From JANXSF01 sp043755435 (GTDB taxonomy: Bacteria; Acidobacteriota; Terriglobia; Bryobacterales; Bryobacteraceae): a stretch of DNA of 64,000 bases. The notes under the pieces were generated by a model, which was given only the letters and a program-made list of their open reading frames with translations, did no database searches and had not been told where the DNA came from. Of the stretch, positions 7,520 to 16,715 are shown piece after piece; positions within the stretch are counted from its first letter, which is position 1; each line of letters starts with the position of its first letter. The DNA is taken from the NCBI GenBank assembly GCA_043755435.1, contig JAYUSZ010000158.1, forward strand, positions 5,331 through 69,330, given 5' to 3'. A program made the position numbers and the translations under genes.

Positions 7520-9316
7520 TTACTTAACGTTTATTCGAATCGATTGGCTGCCGGAAACAACAAAATCAAACGCTGTGGAGGTTTGCTCCAACGTAGTTTC
7601 CGGAGCCGTAATCAAAGGTTTCGCAGCGCGGCCATTCTGCATGATGTTCAGCACGCTGGAAGGCAAGCTGGGCAGCGTTTTGTCATCTGCATACACTGTT
7701 GGCCTTGACTGCACCAGCGATGCGTACAGCTTATTGTTCGAACGTTCCTGATTAATCAACGATGCGATTTCAGGAATCTCAATAAACCGGTTCGTGCTAC
7801 CGGCAAATGCCTGGGTCCGGTTCAGCGTGTCGCCATCGCTCAATAAGATGCGATGCTGGCCGGCTGGAAAATCAGCTGGAACACGCAGCTTAATGGTCCG
7901 CTCCAACCGCTCGCCGCGCCATGGACGAAGGAACACTTTCACCGGTACTTCCTGGCCAGGTTCCACGTCAGGATTGGAAATCCAGGCGCTCTCAATCACC
8001 GCGATGCGCCGTTCTGGCAGCAGGTCAATGGTCACCTCCACTGCCTTCAGGTCCGGCATTTTAATCGTATTGGCGAAGATCCGGTTAAACTTGTCTCCCC
8101 ACCAGCTGGCCAGCATTACCGCCGGCGGCATGGGTGCTTCCGATGGTGCCTGCATGTTGGAAAGCGAAAGCTTTTGCCCGCCCGCCATTTCCACGTTCCC
8201 TGACAATCTCCAGGTGGCTTCGTCTGTGAATTCGTTCATCCCGCTCATTGAATTGAACAAAGTGATCATCATCAGGGATGGGGTCCATTTCTGATGAACG
8301 AAGATATCGAAATGCAGCTTCTTTTCCTTAATCGCCTGGCCGCTTGCCGAATACGATCGCAGTTTAATATCCACCGGAATCATCGGCGATTCTTCGCCTA
8401 AAACTCCCATAATCCCGTTATGGCGATCCTGCCGAAGCGCGCCCACAATTTCCGTCGCGTTGCCGAATTTGTTGGGCTGAAACTGGCTGGCCAGAATCAT
8501 CAGCACTTCGCTCCTACTCATCGGCATCCCCACTGGGCCAAGATTCAAAAAAGGATGACCGAAGGCTAACACGCGCTTGCCATCGTTATAGGTGACAGTT
8601 CCCATAGCGGAAAGGCTCATGTCCCCAGCCACAAGTACAGCGGAAACGGCGTCGCCTGGGCGCAAAGTTTTTTGCCAACCCGTCATTGGTTTGCCCGCCC
8701 GCAGTGGACCCATCGAACCACCTTGCGCAGGCATCATGCCAGACTGCGTAAACAGCGGCCCAAACTGATCCAGCACCGACGGATGAAAACCGGAAAAGGC
8801 CAGAGGTGTTTCAATAGGGATCAATTGCTGTGATTGGAAGCGTGGAATTTCCTGGGCACTCACAGCCTTTGCCTGACCTGGAACCCTGGCATCCATTGGG
8901 CGCGATGCATCAAATTCGTTGATTTCCAGCATCATTTCAATTGGAGTAATGCCGCAAATAGCATCAGGTGAAAAAGTGCTTAGACGGTAGGCCACTGCAC
9001 CAACCAGCTTGCCGTCAATATAAACAGGGGACCCGCTCATACCTCCCGCAACATTGGTCCGAATCGCTTTTCCACCCATTTTCGCAATCACAATGTCCTG
9101 CCGAGGGCCCGAGGCGGACTTCCAAGTGCCAATGATTTCCAAAGGCACCGGTTCAGCGTCGTAGCCTTCAAACACAGTCCAGGCCGTACCTTTCATACCC
9201 GGTTTCAATTCCGAGGCCTTCATGATTTGGACAGGTCCTGCGGTGGGACGCGTCATTTCAGCCGCCGTCGAAGGCAAGGCGAGCAAGAGCAGGGCAGCGA
9301 AAACAACCAATGGCAT
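7520..9316 (-). CDS. SpoIVB peptidase S55-domain protein, exported
   Basis: A 598-residue protein with a signal peptide at 1-19 (VVFAALLLLALPSTAA). The S55 (SpoIVB) domain follows: LKPGMKGTAWTVFEGY, then PRQDIVIAKMGG, and the nucleophile motif GGMSGSPVY near residues 91-99, followed by GKLVGAVAYRLSTF and ICGITPIEMM. A second conserved block, GKRVLAFGHPFLNLGPVGMP, lies near residue 245. In Bacillus SpoIVB this Ser-protease fold cleaves a membrane partner; here the family is found without sporulation, and Acidobacteria commonly carry such proteins. The C-terminal half (about 360-598) is beta-rich with no recognised motif. First gene of a two-gene operon with the propeller protein, which may be its substrate or partner (inference). 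Confidence 0.85.
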   Translation of the reverse strand: MPLVVFAALLLLALPSTAAEMTRPTAGPVQIMKASELKPGMKGTAWTVFEGYDAEPVPLEIIGTWKSASGPRQDIVIAKMGGKAIRTNVAGGMSGSPVYIDGKLVGAVAYRLSTFSPDAICGITPIEMMLEINEFDASRPMDARVPGQAKAVSAQEIPRFQSQQLIPIETPLAFSGFHPSVLDQFGPLFTQSGMMPAQGGSMGPLRAGKPMTGWQKTLRPGDAVSAVLVAGDMSLSAMGTVTYNDGKRVLAFGHPFLNLGPVGMPMSRSEVLMILASQFQPNKFGNATEIVGALRQDRHNGIMGVLGEESPMIPVDIKLRSYSASGQAIKEKKLHFDIFVHQKWTPSLMMITLFNSMSGMNEFTDEATWRLSGNVEMAGGQKLSLSNMQAPSEAPMPPAVMLASWWGDKFNRIFANTIKMPDLKAVEVTIDLLPERRIAVIESAWISNPDVEPGQEVPVKVFLRPWRGERLERTIKLRVPADFPAGQHRILLSDGDTLNRTQAFAGSTNRFIEIPEIASLINQERSNNKLYASLVQSRPTVYADDKTLPSLPSSVLNIMQNGRAAKPLITAPETTLEQTSTAFDFVVSGSQSIRINVK

Positions 9317-9420
9317 ATTTCTATTATGTGACAGAAATGGAACTAGCCTCAGCGCTGAAGTACCAACGGTTAGTAAGTTTACGAATATTCATCCTATTTG
9401 GAAAGATCCGGATCTTTCCA

Positions 9421-10140
9421 TTATTTGCGAGCAAAGAAATAGGCGTGCCCACCTTCGTGGTCCGCCAATGGGAACATTCGTAGCTCGCAGTCCCTATAGC
9501 CGATATTCCGGAGCGTCTTAAAGATGAGCGGCGCAGGATAAAAGCGGTAATCCATAATCGCGCGAAAGTGCGCCAACCGCTTAACCGCAATGGCCGCCCG
9601 CTTGACGAAATACTGGAAGGTGCCGTAGCCATGCAGTCCAGACACTGGTATTTGGAAACAGATCGTTCCGCCCGGTTTCAATTTCGGAAATACAGCCCGT
9701 AAGTACAGCTCAATGCCCGAAAAATCACTAAAGTGCTGAAAGACTTCACATGAGAACATCCCGTCAATTAAGTCGCCCTCAATTGGCACTTGAGGGGTTT
9801 CCACCAGCACAAAATTTACTCTCTCCGCTTTCGAGCCAAGCAATCGACGGGCTGTTTCCAACTGGTCCGGCGAAACGTCCACTGCCGTAACTTTGTCGAA
9901 TACCGTCAGAAGCTGATTCGTTATCCGGCCTGATCCGCAACCGATCTCTACGCAGTGAGCCTTGCCTATTCCGTAGTTCTGCCATTGACTCCGCACCCCA
10001 TCAAAGTAAGCGGCACCGCTCTCAAGAAAGTCCTCTGCAGTCCATGGATTTGACGCCCCGCGCTCTTTGCCACGGACTGAATTCACTGCCCACAAAGGGT
10101 CTGCTTTGCCCCAAAAAACCCATTCCCGATTCGACCGCAT
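9421..10140 (-). CDS. Class I SAM-dependent methyltransferase
   Basis: A 239-residue cytoplasmic protein with a Rossmann-type SAM site: motif I CVEIGCGSGRITNQL near residues 63-77, motif II VTAVDVSPDQLETARRL, an acidic post-motif (FSCEVFQHFSD) and LKPGGTICFQIP near 155-166. The substrate is not evident; the family includes small-molecule and sugar methyltransferases. It lies 104 bases downstream, in transcriptional terms, from nothing on its strand, and 104 bases before the S55 gene, so it may stand at the head of that unit or be separate. Start chosen at the ATG giving MRSNREWVFWGKADPLW. Confidence 0.85.
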   Translation of the reverse strand: MRSNREWVFWGKADPLWAVNSVRGKERGASNPWTAEDFLESGAAYFDGVRSQWQNYGIGKAHCVEIGCGSGRITNQLLTVFDKVTAVDVSPDQLETARRLLGSKAERVNFVLVETPQVPIEGDLIDGMFSCEVFQHFSDFSGIELYLRAVFPKLKPGGTICFQIPVSGLHGYGTFQYFVKRAAIAVKRLAHFRAIMDYRFYPAPLIFKTLRNIGYRDCELRMFPLADHEGGHAYFFARK

Positions 10141-10496
10141 GCCACCATGGTATCAGTCACTTCAGCGAATGCAATGGCGCTGAAGCGTTGTCAGCTAAAA
10201 CATCCATCTTGTCTGTCGCCGGATAAAACAGATCATTCAGCGTACCCTCAATCTCCGGCTCAGAAGGCCGAAGCACACCATCCCGCGCCGCACTCATCCC
10301 ACCCTTCGAATCGACAAACCTCCCATGCCGTTTATCACGTAGTGAATAGCGCTGTCGTTGTGCGTCGCAGGGATATAGCGATGGGGGAATCGGAGGCTCT
10401 TACCCAGTTGTACTCGGCTTCGACGGCTCCCGATATGGACCCCCCCAGCGTAGTTTAAAGGGGGAACCTCGCCAAAATTCCCCCCAACTTGAATTT
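10141..10496 (-). pseudogene. Decayed gene fragment, possibly metallophosphoesterase C-terminus
   Basis: No intact gene. Minus-strand reading gives two short coding-like fragments. One is IPATHNDSAIHYVINGMGG, ending at a TGA, which resembles the end of calcineurin-like phosphoesterases (pattern around YFVNGLGG). The other, in a different frame, is SEPEIEGTLNDLFYPATDK, ending at a TGA near 10158. Frames are broken by stops such as TAA. The assignment is tentative. The region marks the left edge of the G+C-rich rearranged island. Confidence 0.3.
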
Positions 10497-10552
10497 CAGA
10501 AGTACGCCGTAATCCAGGACTTGACCACCTTCCGATTAGATAAACTAGGGCA
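10497..10552 (+). promoter_or_regulatory. Kinase promoter block, copy A (leaderless start)
   Basis: TTGACC (10521-10526) and TAAACT (10541-10546) are separated by 14 bases and followed by six bases (AGGGCA) and the ATG at 10553. The same arrangement precedes kinase 2. The -10-like hexamer lies so close to the ATG that the transcript would be leaderless or nearly so. The upstream sequence CGCCGTAATCCAGGAC is shared with the other copies. The 14-base spacing is shorter than the usual 16-18, so a non-standard sigma factor or different elements are possible. Confidence 0.5.
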
Positions 10553-13166
10553 ATGCCGCTTTCCGCAGGCGATCAGTTCGGGCCGTACGAAATCCTCTCC
10601 ATAATTGGCGCCGGCGGCATGGGGGAAGTCTATAAAGCTCGCGACACGCGACTGGACCGAACCGTCGCCATCAAAGTTCTGCCGGAACACATCGCCCAAC
10701 GCGAAGATCTGCGCGCTGTTTGACATCGGACCCGGCTATATGGTCATGGAGTTGATCGAAGGCGAGACGCTTGCTGCCCACATCGAAAAAGGCCCCATCC
10801 CGCTCGACCAGGCCCTGAGAGTCGCCACCCAGATCGCTGACGCCCTCGACCGCGCCCACCGCGCCGGTGTGACCCATCGCGACGTCAAGCCGCAGAACAT
10901 CATGCTGACGCGCGACGGGGTTAAGGTGCTGGACTTCGGTCTCGCGAAGTCATCATCGTCCAAGCCCACGCCCGCGGAGTCGACGCTGATCGCTGGTCTC
11001 ACGGGTGAGGGCACTATCATAGGCACGCCGCAGTACATGGCGCCGGAGCAGTTCAAGGGAAAAGAAGCCGATGCGCGGTCCGACATCTGGGCCTTTGGTG
11101 CGGTGCTCTATGAGATGGTGACGGGGCGTAAAGCGTTCCACGGTGCCACCTACCACAGCCTAGTCGGTGCAATCCTGGCGGCCGATCCCGCGCCGATGGC
11201 GGCGAAGCCGCTAACGCCGGCGTGGCTCGAGCGCCTGGTGTGGCGCTGTTTGGCGAAGGACCCCGAAGACCGCTGGCAGTCGATGCGCGATATCGTGCTG
11301 GACCTGCGCACGCCGCCCCAGGAGGTTGTCGGGGCCAGGACTTCGAGTGTGCCGCTTTGGTACTGGATTGTGATGGGAGCGATCGCAGTCGCTCTGATCT
11401 TCGTCGGCGTGCTGGCGTCGCGATCGCCAACTCTTGAGTCACGGGTGGTGCAGTTCACCATAGATGCAGTCAGTGGATCGTCCTTTGCCAATATCAATAG
11501 TGCATCTTCGGTTTCTCCTGACGGTAGATTCGTCGTGTTTAGCCGGCTTGATAGCAGTAAGAAGACTCCTTTGTTGTGGCTGCGGCCGATTGATTCGATA
11601 AACGCGCATGCGCTGCCAGGAACTGATGGCGGCCATTCCCAGTTCTGGTCCACTGATAGCCGCTCAATTGCTTTTTTCGCCGATGGCAAGCTGAAGCGGA
11701 TCACCCTCGAAGGCGGGTTGCCCGTTACCTTGTGCGATGCCAGAAATCCGGGTCCCTCCGGTGGTACGTGGAACCAGCGGGCGGTGATCCTGTTCGCCGG
11801 ATCGGACGGGATCTACCGGGTCTCCGCTCTGGGTGGCGTGCCGGCGCGCACCACGCAAACCGATGCGGCGAAGCACGAAACGGCCCACGGATTTCCTCAG
11901 TTCCTGCCCGATGGTCGGCGATTCCTGTATTTCATCCAAAGCCCCGATCCCGGTGTTCAAGGCGTATACGCGGCCGCCCTGGACGAGCCTCAAGGCCGGA
12001 GTCGCATCCTCAGCACGGACCACAAAGCCCTCTATTCCCCGCCGCTGGGAAACCACCCTGGATACCTTTTGTGGCTTCGCGAACAAACCCTTTTGGCGCA
12101 GCCCTTCGACGCCGCCAAACTAACGCTGGCAGGAGAGCCGATTCCCCTGGCCGCGAACATCTCGAAGTCATCGACGACCACTAACGTTTTAGCGCCGTCC
12201 CTTGCCGCGTTCTGGCTTTCCGATTCCGGCTTGCTCGCCTATCATACGGATGCCATCTCAAGCTACAGGATGCTCTGGATGCGACGGGACGGAACGGAAA
12301 TGCAGGAAGCCGCTGCAGAGGATACGTTCGCGAGGTTCCTTCGCCTCTCTCCAGACGGTAAGAAAGCGATGGTCCGGCAAACCGACCTCTCGGACAGGAA
12401 AAGTGACCTCTGGCTGCACGACCTCGTGCGTAGGGTTATGACTCGGTTTACCAACGATGGCAAGGAGACTGGTTTCGCAGTCTGGTCACCGGATGGCCGT
12501 TCGATCGCGTTTTCCTCGGAGCGCAGTGGCGTCGTACAGATTTACCGGAAAGACGTTGCCAGCGGGGGGCATGCGGAGCAACTCACCGACGGCACCGAGC
12601 CGAACTACGTTACCAGTTGGAGCCCCGATGGACGGTACCTTTTGGCCACGCGTGTTCGGGGGAACATATATGAGATTTGGGCAGTTCCAGCGAAGAAGGG
12701 TGGTTCGGGGCCCATCGCTCAAAAACCCTTTCTCGTTGAACGAATCGACACCTATGCGGGTTCCGCGGCCTTCTCACCCGACGGAAAGTGGGTGGCCTAT
12801 CATTCGAGGGAGTCCGGCCGTAACGAAATCTATGTCCGGCCGTTTACGGAGACTTCGGCTGGGACTACCAGCAAGTGGCAGGTCTCGAGTCGAGGCGGTA
12901 GTTTTCCGAAGTGGCGAGTCGATGGTAGTGAGCTTTTTTATCAGTCAGTCGATGAAATCGAAATCGTCATGGCTGCGACGGTCCGAGTTGCTTCCGGGAG
13001 ACTCGAGTCGGATGCTCCCCAGGAGTTGTTTCGCCTTGGGGCCGGCGCGGATTACGATATAGACGCTGACCGCCAGCGATTTCTGGTGCTGGCCCCGGGC
13101 ATTACCGGCGCGGCCAAGACTTCACCGTTGACCGTTGTGTTGAATTGGCAGGCGGAACTAAAGTAG
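10553..13166 (+). pseudogene. Ser/Thr kinase with TolB-like propeller, N-lobe frameshifted by 59-base deletion (kinase 1)
   Basis: The gene starts at ATG 10553 (MPLSAGDQFGPYEILS) and reads the Gly loop GAGGMGEVYKARD and the ATP-binding Lys in VAIKVLPEH, then hits TGA at 10721-10723 after 56 codons. Compared with kinase 3, 59 bases are missing between DLRA and LFDIGPGYMVMEL, shifting the frame. The rest is open from about 10716 to 13166 in another frame: HRDVKPQNIMLT, DFGLAKS, GTPQYMAPEQ, a membrane helix (YWIVMGAIAVALIFVGVLA) and a WD40/TolB-like propeller with repeated SPDGR and SWSPDGRYLLAT turns. A downstream start could make a kinase lacking the Gly loop and Lys. Probably inactive as a kinase; the propeller half has kept its frame, so loss is recent. 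Confidence 0.85.
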
Positions 13167-13284
13167 TACATTGCACACTAGACTCAACTGGCCGGCATTC
13201 TTGAAGCAAGAAATGCCGCGCGAATGAAGACAGCTCGACACACCTCTGGGAGATTCTTGTGGGCGGGTTGTTGGCCACTTTCCC

Positions 13285-13348
13285 ACATAGCTTCCGGATG
13301 CGCAGTAATCCAGGACTTGACCGCTTCCTGATCGGATAGACTATACCA
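13285..13348 (+). promoter_or_regulatory. Kinase promoter block, copy B (leaderless start)
   Basis: TTGACC (13317-13322), 14 bases, TAGACT (13337-13342), then ATACCA and ATG at 13349. Element spacing is identical to copy A. Upstream bases CGGATGCGCAGTAATCCAG match copies C and D. No ribosome binding site lies between TAGACT and the ATG. Confidence 0.5.
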
Positions 13349-15940
13349 ATGCCGCTTTCCGCTGGCGATAAGCTTGGCCCGTATGTCGTGACGGCCTCTA
13401 TAGGGGCCGGGGGTATGGGTGAGGTGTACAAAGCGCGCGACACGCGGCTAGACCGCTCCGTCGCCATCAAAGTCCTGCCCGAACACATCGCCAAGCGCGA
13501 CGACCTGCGTGCTCGCTTCGAGCGCGAAGCCCGAGCGGTGGCGTCGCTGAATCACCCCAACATCTGCACCCTGCACGACATCGGCAACCAGAACGGCACC
13601 GGCTACATGGTGATGGAGTTCATGGAGGGCGAGACGCTAGCGGCGCGGATTGCCAAGGGTGCACTGCCGCTGGATCAGGCGTTGAAGTTTGGCGTGCAAA
13701 TTGCGGATGCGCTGGATCGTGCGCATCGGGCAGGGGTGACGCATCGCGACGTGAAGCCGGCTAATATTATGCTGACGCGTGATGGAGTGAAGGTGCTGGA
13801 TTTCGGGCTTGCGAAGTCGAGCGCATCTCAAAAGCTCGGGCCCAACGACACGACTCCCGTGGCGGGGCTGACCACGGAAGGCACGATTCTAGGCACGCCG
13901 CAGTACATGGCTCCAGAGCAGTTCGAAGGTAAAGAAGCCGACGCGCGGGCCGATATCTGGGCTTTTGGCGCTGTGCTCTACGAAATGGCCACGGGGCAAA
14001 AGGCATTTCAGGGCAAGAACTATTCCAGCATGATGGCGTCGATCCTGGCCGCCGAGCCGCCGCCGATGTCGGTGAAGCCCTTCACCCCGGCTTGGCTCGA
14101 AAGGCTGATCCGGCGGTGTTTGGCGAAGGATCCCGAGGACCGCTGGCAGACGATGCGCGATGTCGTGATCGAGTTGCGAGCGCCGCCGCAGGAATCGCCA
14201 GCCGCGTTGAAGACCAGCCGCTGGCCCTGGATCGCGGCCGTGGTGGCGTGTCTAGGGATTGGGCTGCTGGCGGGAAGCGCGTTGCTGCGCCAATCATGCA
14301 AACCCGCCATGCTAATGACATTCGACGTTGTTGCCCCGCCAGACACCCACTTTGCCCCGATTAACACCATAGGAGGCTCGGCGATTTCCCCCGACGGGCG
14401 CACGCTGGCCTACATTGCCACCTCCGCGGCGGGAGTCGCGCTGCTCCACATCCGCCCACTGGAATCGCTGGAGGCCCAGGCACAGGCCGGAACAGAAGAC
14501 GCGGGCCGCCCGTTCTGGTCTCCTGACAGCAAGTCGATCGGATTCGTGGCAGGCGGCAAGCTGAAGCGGATCGACGTCGCCGGTGGCAGCCCGGTTGCGC
14601 TCTGTGACGTGGCGGTCGCACGGGGCGGTACGTGGAGTGAGGACGGACAGATTCTCTTCGCTGACCGGGGGATGGGCCTTCGACGAATCGGTGCCTCAGG
14701 CGGTACCCCTGTGCCCGTCACCAAAGTGAACCGCGAAGCAGGCGAGACCAGTCATTACTACCCGCAATTTCTGCCCGGCGGCAAGCAGTACCTATACGTG
14801 GTGCGCAGCAACGGAGAGCAGAAGAACAGCCTCTACATCGGAACGCTGGACGGCCAACCAGGGACTAGGCTAATGGAAGCGGGATACAGCGCACAGTACG
14901 ATCGAAGCAGCGGGCAAGTGCTCTACCTGCAGGGAAATGGAACGCTAATGGCGAGAAAGCTGGAACTGAATCCGCCGCGCGTGATTGGGCATGCAGTGAA
15001 GGTGGCCGAGGGGGTGCGCTCAGCTTTCGCCAATGGGTATGCGGAGTATACGGTATCAGACAATGGAACCCTGTTGTACGGACGAGGGAATGAAGGTGGA
15101 AAGGCGCAGTTTGTTTGGAGGGATCGATCGGGAAAGCAGTTGGCAGCGGTGAGCCAGCCGGTGGAAATCGGGCTTGGTTACACTCTGTCGCCGGAAGGAG
15201 ACCGTGTCGCGTACGCCTCAAATCCCAGCTTGGGCCAGGCGGATGTATGGGTACTGGAGTTGTCGCGAGGGATCAGCACCCGGATCACGTTCAAGGGAGG
15301 CAGCTCTCCCGAATGGTCACCGGACGGGAAGCATCTGTATTACATGAACGAAAAAGGAATCCAGCGGAAAGCAGCGGATGGGAGTGGGGATCCGGAGTTC
15401 CTGCTGAAGGGGGTCGGGACCGAATTTCCTTCCAGCGTATCGCCTGACGGAAAGGCACTGCTGTATGGGTTGTTGAACGACATCAAGGTGCTACGGTTGA
15501 TCGGGGAGCGAAAGACTGAACCGTATTTGGAGACAAAGTACACAGAAGCACAAGCAGTATTCTCGCCTGACGGGCGCTGGGTGGCATACCATTCAGACGA
15601 ATCGGGACGCCTCGAAATCTATGTCCAGGGGTACCCTGAGCGACGCGGAAAGTGGTTGGTGTCGCCCGAAGGCGGAGTGAATCCGCAGTGGCGCGGGGAT
15701 GGGAAGGAGTTGTTCTGGGGCAAACGCGATGGCACGGTGATGGTGGCCAGCATCGGGCTGCAGGCAGCGGGAGTGCAGGTGGGGCGAGCGAAAGCTCTGT
15801 TCCGGGCCACGGGCGGGAAAAGTAACTTTTTCCGCCCCGCACGTGACGGAAAGCAGTTCTTGATTGCGGAGCCGGTAGGCGGGCAGCAGGATCTCCCCAT
15901 GGTGGTGATCCAGAACTGGGCCGCCCGGCTGGAGAAATAA
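13349..15940 (+). CDS. Membrane Ser/Thr protein kinase with TolB-like propeller (kinase 2, intact)
   Basis: An 863-residue PknB-type kinase. N-terminal cytoplasmic kinase domain (about 12-275): Gly loop IGAGGMGEVYKARD (18-31), ATP-binding Lys41 in VAIKVLP, catalytic HRDVKPAN (132-139), DFGLAKS (Asp151), GTPQYMAPEQ and DIWAFGAVLYEMATG. A single membrane helix near 290-310 (WIAAVVACLGIGLLAG) precedes a C-terminal periplasmic WD40/TolB-like propeller with repeated SPDGR, FWSPDSKSIGF, EWSPDGKHLYY and FSPDGRWVAYHSDESG motifs. The design suggests sensing by the propeller and signalling by the kinase; the ligand is unknown. It is the only intact member of a tandem of three. The next copy begins four bases after its stop. 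Confidence 0.95.
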   Translation: MPLSAGDKLGPYVVTASIGAGGMGEVYKARDTRLDRSVAIKVLPEHIAKRDDLRARFEREARAVASLNHPNICTLHDIGNQNGTGYMVMEFMEGETLAARIAKGALPLDQALKFGVQIADALDRAHRAGVTHRDVKPANIMLTRDGVKVLDFGLAKSSASQKLGPNDTTPVAGLTTEGTILGTPQYMAPEQFEGKEADARADIWAFGAVLYEMATGQKAFQGKNYSSMMASILAAEPPPMSVKPFTPAWLERLIRRCLAKDPEDRWQTMRDVVIELRAPPQESPAALKTSRWPWIAAVVACLGIGLLAGSALLRQSCKPAMLMTFDVVAPPDTHFAPINTIGGSAISPDGRTLAYIATSAAGVALLHIRPLESLEAQAQAGTEDAGRPFWSPDSKSIGFVAGGKLKRIDVAGGSPVALCDVAVARGGTWSEDGQILFADRGMGLRRIGASGGTPVPVTKVNREAGETSHYYPQFLPGGKQYLYVVRSNGEQKNSLYIGTLDGQPGTRLMEAGYSAQYDRSSGQVLYLQGNGTLMARKLELNPPRVIGHAVKVAEGVRSAFANGYAEYTVSDNGTLLYGRGNEGGKAQFVWRDRSGKQLAAVSQPVEIGLGYTLSPEGDRVAYASNPSLGQADVWVLELSRGISTRITFKGGSSPEWSPDGKHLYYMNEKGIQRKAADGSGDPEFLLKGVGTEFPSSVSPDGKALLYGLLNDIKVLRLIGERKTEPYLETKYTEAQAVFSPDGRWVAYHSDESGRLEIYVQGYPERRGKWLVSPEGGVNPQWRGDGKELFWGKRDGTVMVASIGLQAAGVQVGRAKALFRATGGKSNFFRPARDGKQFLIAEPVGGQQDLPMVVIQNWAARLEK

Positions 15941-15944
15941 CGAG

Positions 15945-16353
15945 ATGCCACTATCCCCCGGCGAAAAGCGCGGGCCTTACGAAATCCTCTCCGCGATCGG
16001 GGCGGGAGGGATGGGCGAGGTCTTATAAGGCTCGCGACACGCGGCTCGACCGCACCGTGGCCGTCAAGGTGCTGCCGGAGCACATCGCCCAGCGCGAGGA
16101 CGTGCGCGCCCGCTTCGAACGCGAAGCCCGTGCGGTCGCCTCTCTGAATCATCCGAATATCTGCTCGTTGTTTGACATCGGACCCGGCTATATGGTGATG
16201 GAGCTGATCGAGGGCGAGACGCTGGCTGAACGCATCGCCAAGGGCGCGATTCCGCTGGAGCAGGCTCTGAAGTTTGCGGTGCAGATCGCCGATGCCCTAG
16301 ACCGCGCCCACCGCGCCGGAGTAACGCATCGCGATGTGAAGCGGCTTCAATGA
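15945..16353 (+). pseudogene. Truncated, frameshifted Ser/Thr kinase copy (kinase 3)
   Basis: ATG 15945 opens MPLSPGEKRGPYEILSAIGAGGMGEV, but an extra T at 16023-16024 gives TTA TAA in place of TAT AAG, ending the frame at 16028. The sequence continues one frame on: ARDTRLDRTVAVKVLPEH, FEREARAVASLNHPNIC, LFDIGPGYMVMELIEGETL, HRAGVTHRDVK. It stops abruptly after HRDVK, where RLQ and a TGA follow. The DFG motif, membrane helix and propeller are gone. Beyond the breakpoint the DNA belongs to a different decayed gene on the other strand, so truncation came from a rearrangement. This copy is the best reference for the bases missing from kinase 1. Confidence 0.88.
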
Positions 16354-16392
16354 ATCGGAACTCACCAGATTGCTGGCTAGTGAGGGCAAGCT

Positions 16393-16679
16393 TCACTGGG
16401 GACGCCGATGAGGATACTGTTCCTGGGCCTCCGGCTGTTCCAGTCGCACCAGTTGTTGAAATGCCTTGGAACGCTCCTGGCCGGCTTTGACCTGCATCAC
16501 CACGGTGTAGAATTCGCTCGCCAGTTCCGGGTAGATGTGCTGCATCTCCTCGCCAAACGCACCAGCGCGTGAGCGAGTGACAAGCCGGTGCCGAGCACGA
16601 TTCCCAAAAGGTCGATTGTATCGCCGCCGCCGGAGAGCGCCGACCGACGATCAGTGGCGGTGACAACCCTTCTCACCAC
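16393..16679 (-). pseudogene. Decayed TadB/TadC-type (T2SS F-domain) gene fragment
   Basis: On the minus strand, IDLLGIVLGTGLSLAHALVR (about 16618-16560) continues, after a frame change of one base, as FGEEMQHIYPELASEFYTVV and then MQVKAGQERSKAFQQLVRLE, ending at a TGA (16395-16393). This matches the type II secretion system F domain of Tad pilus platform proteins (pattern LDLL...G.SL..AL.R..EEM...PEL..E......+.G..R..A...L). Only about 80 residues remain, without the membrane helices. No other tad gene is in the window. It directly abuts the truncated kinase 3, so both were broken in one rearrangement. Confidence 0.6.
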
Positions 16680-16715
16680 TGATCGGGCGCGACGCCCCGA
16701 ACGAGGTTACCGATC

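Noticed and set aside
16064..16666. A 200-codon minus-strand frame across the kinase 3 and tad relics
   Set aside because: It runs antisense to the kinase fragment and out of frame with the F-domain relic; the protein looks random.
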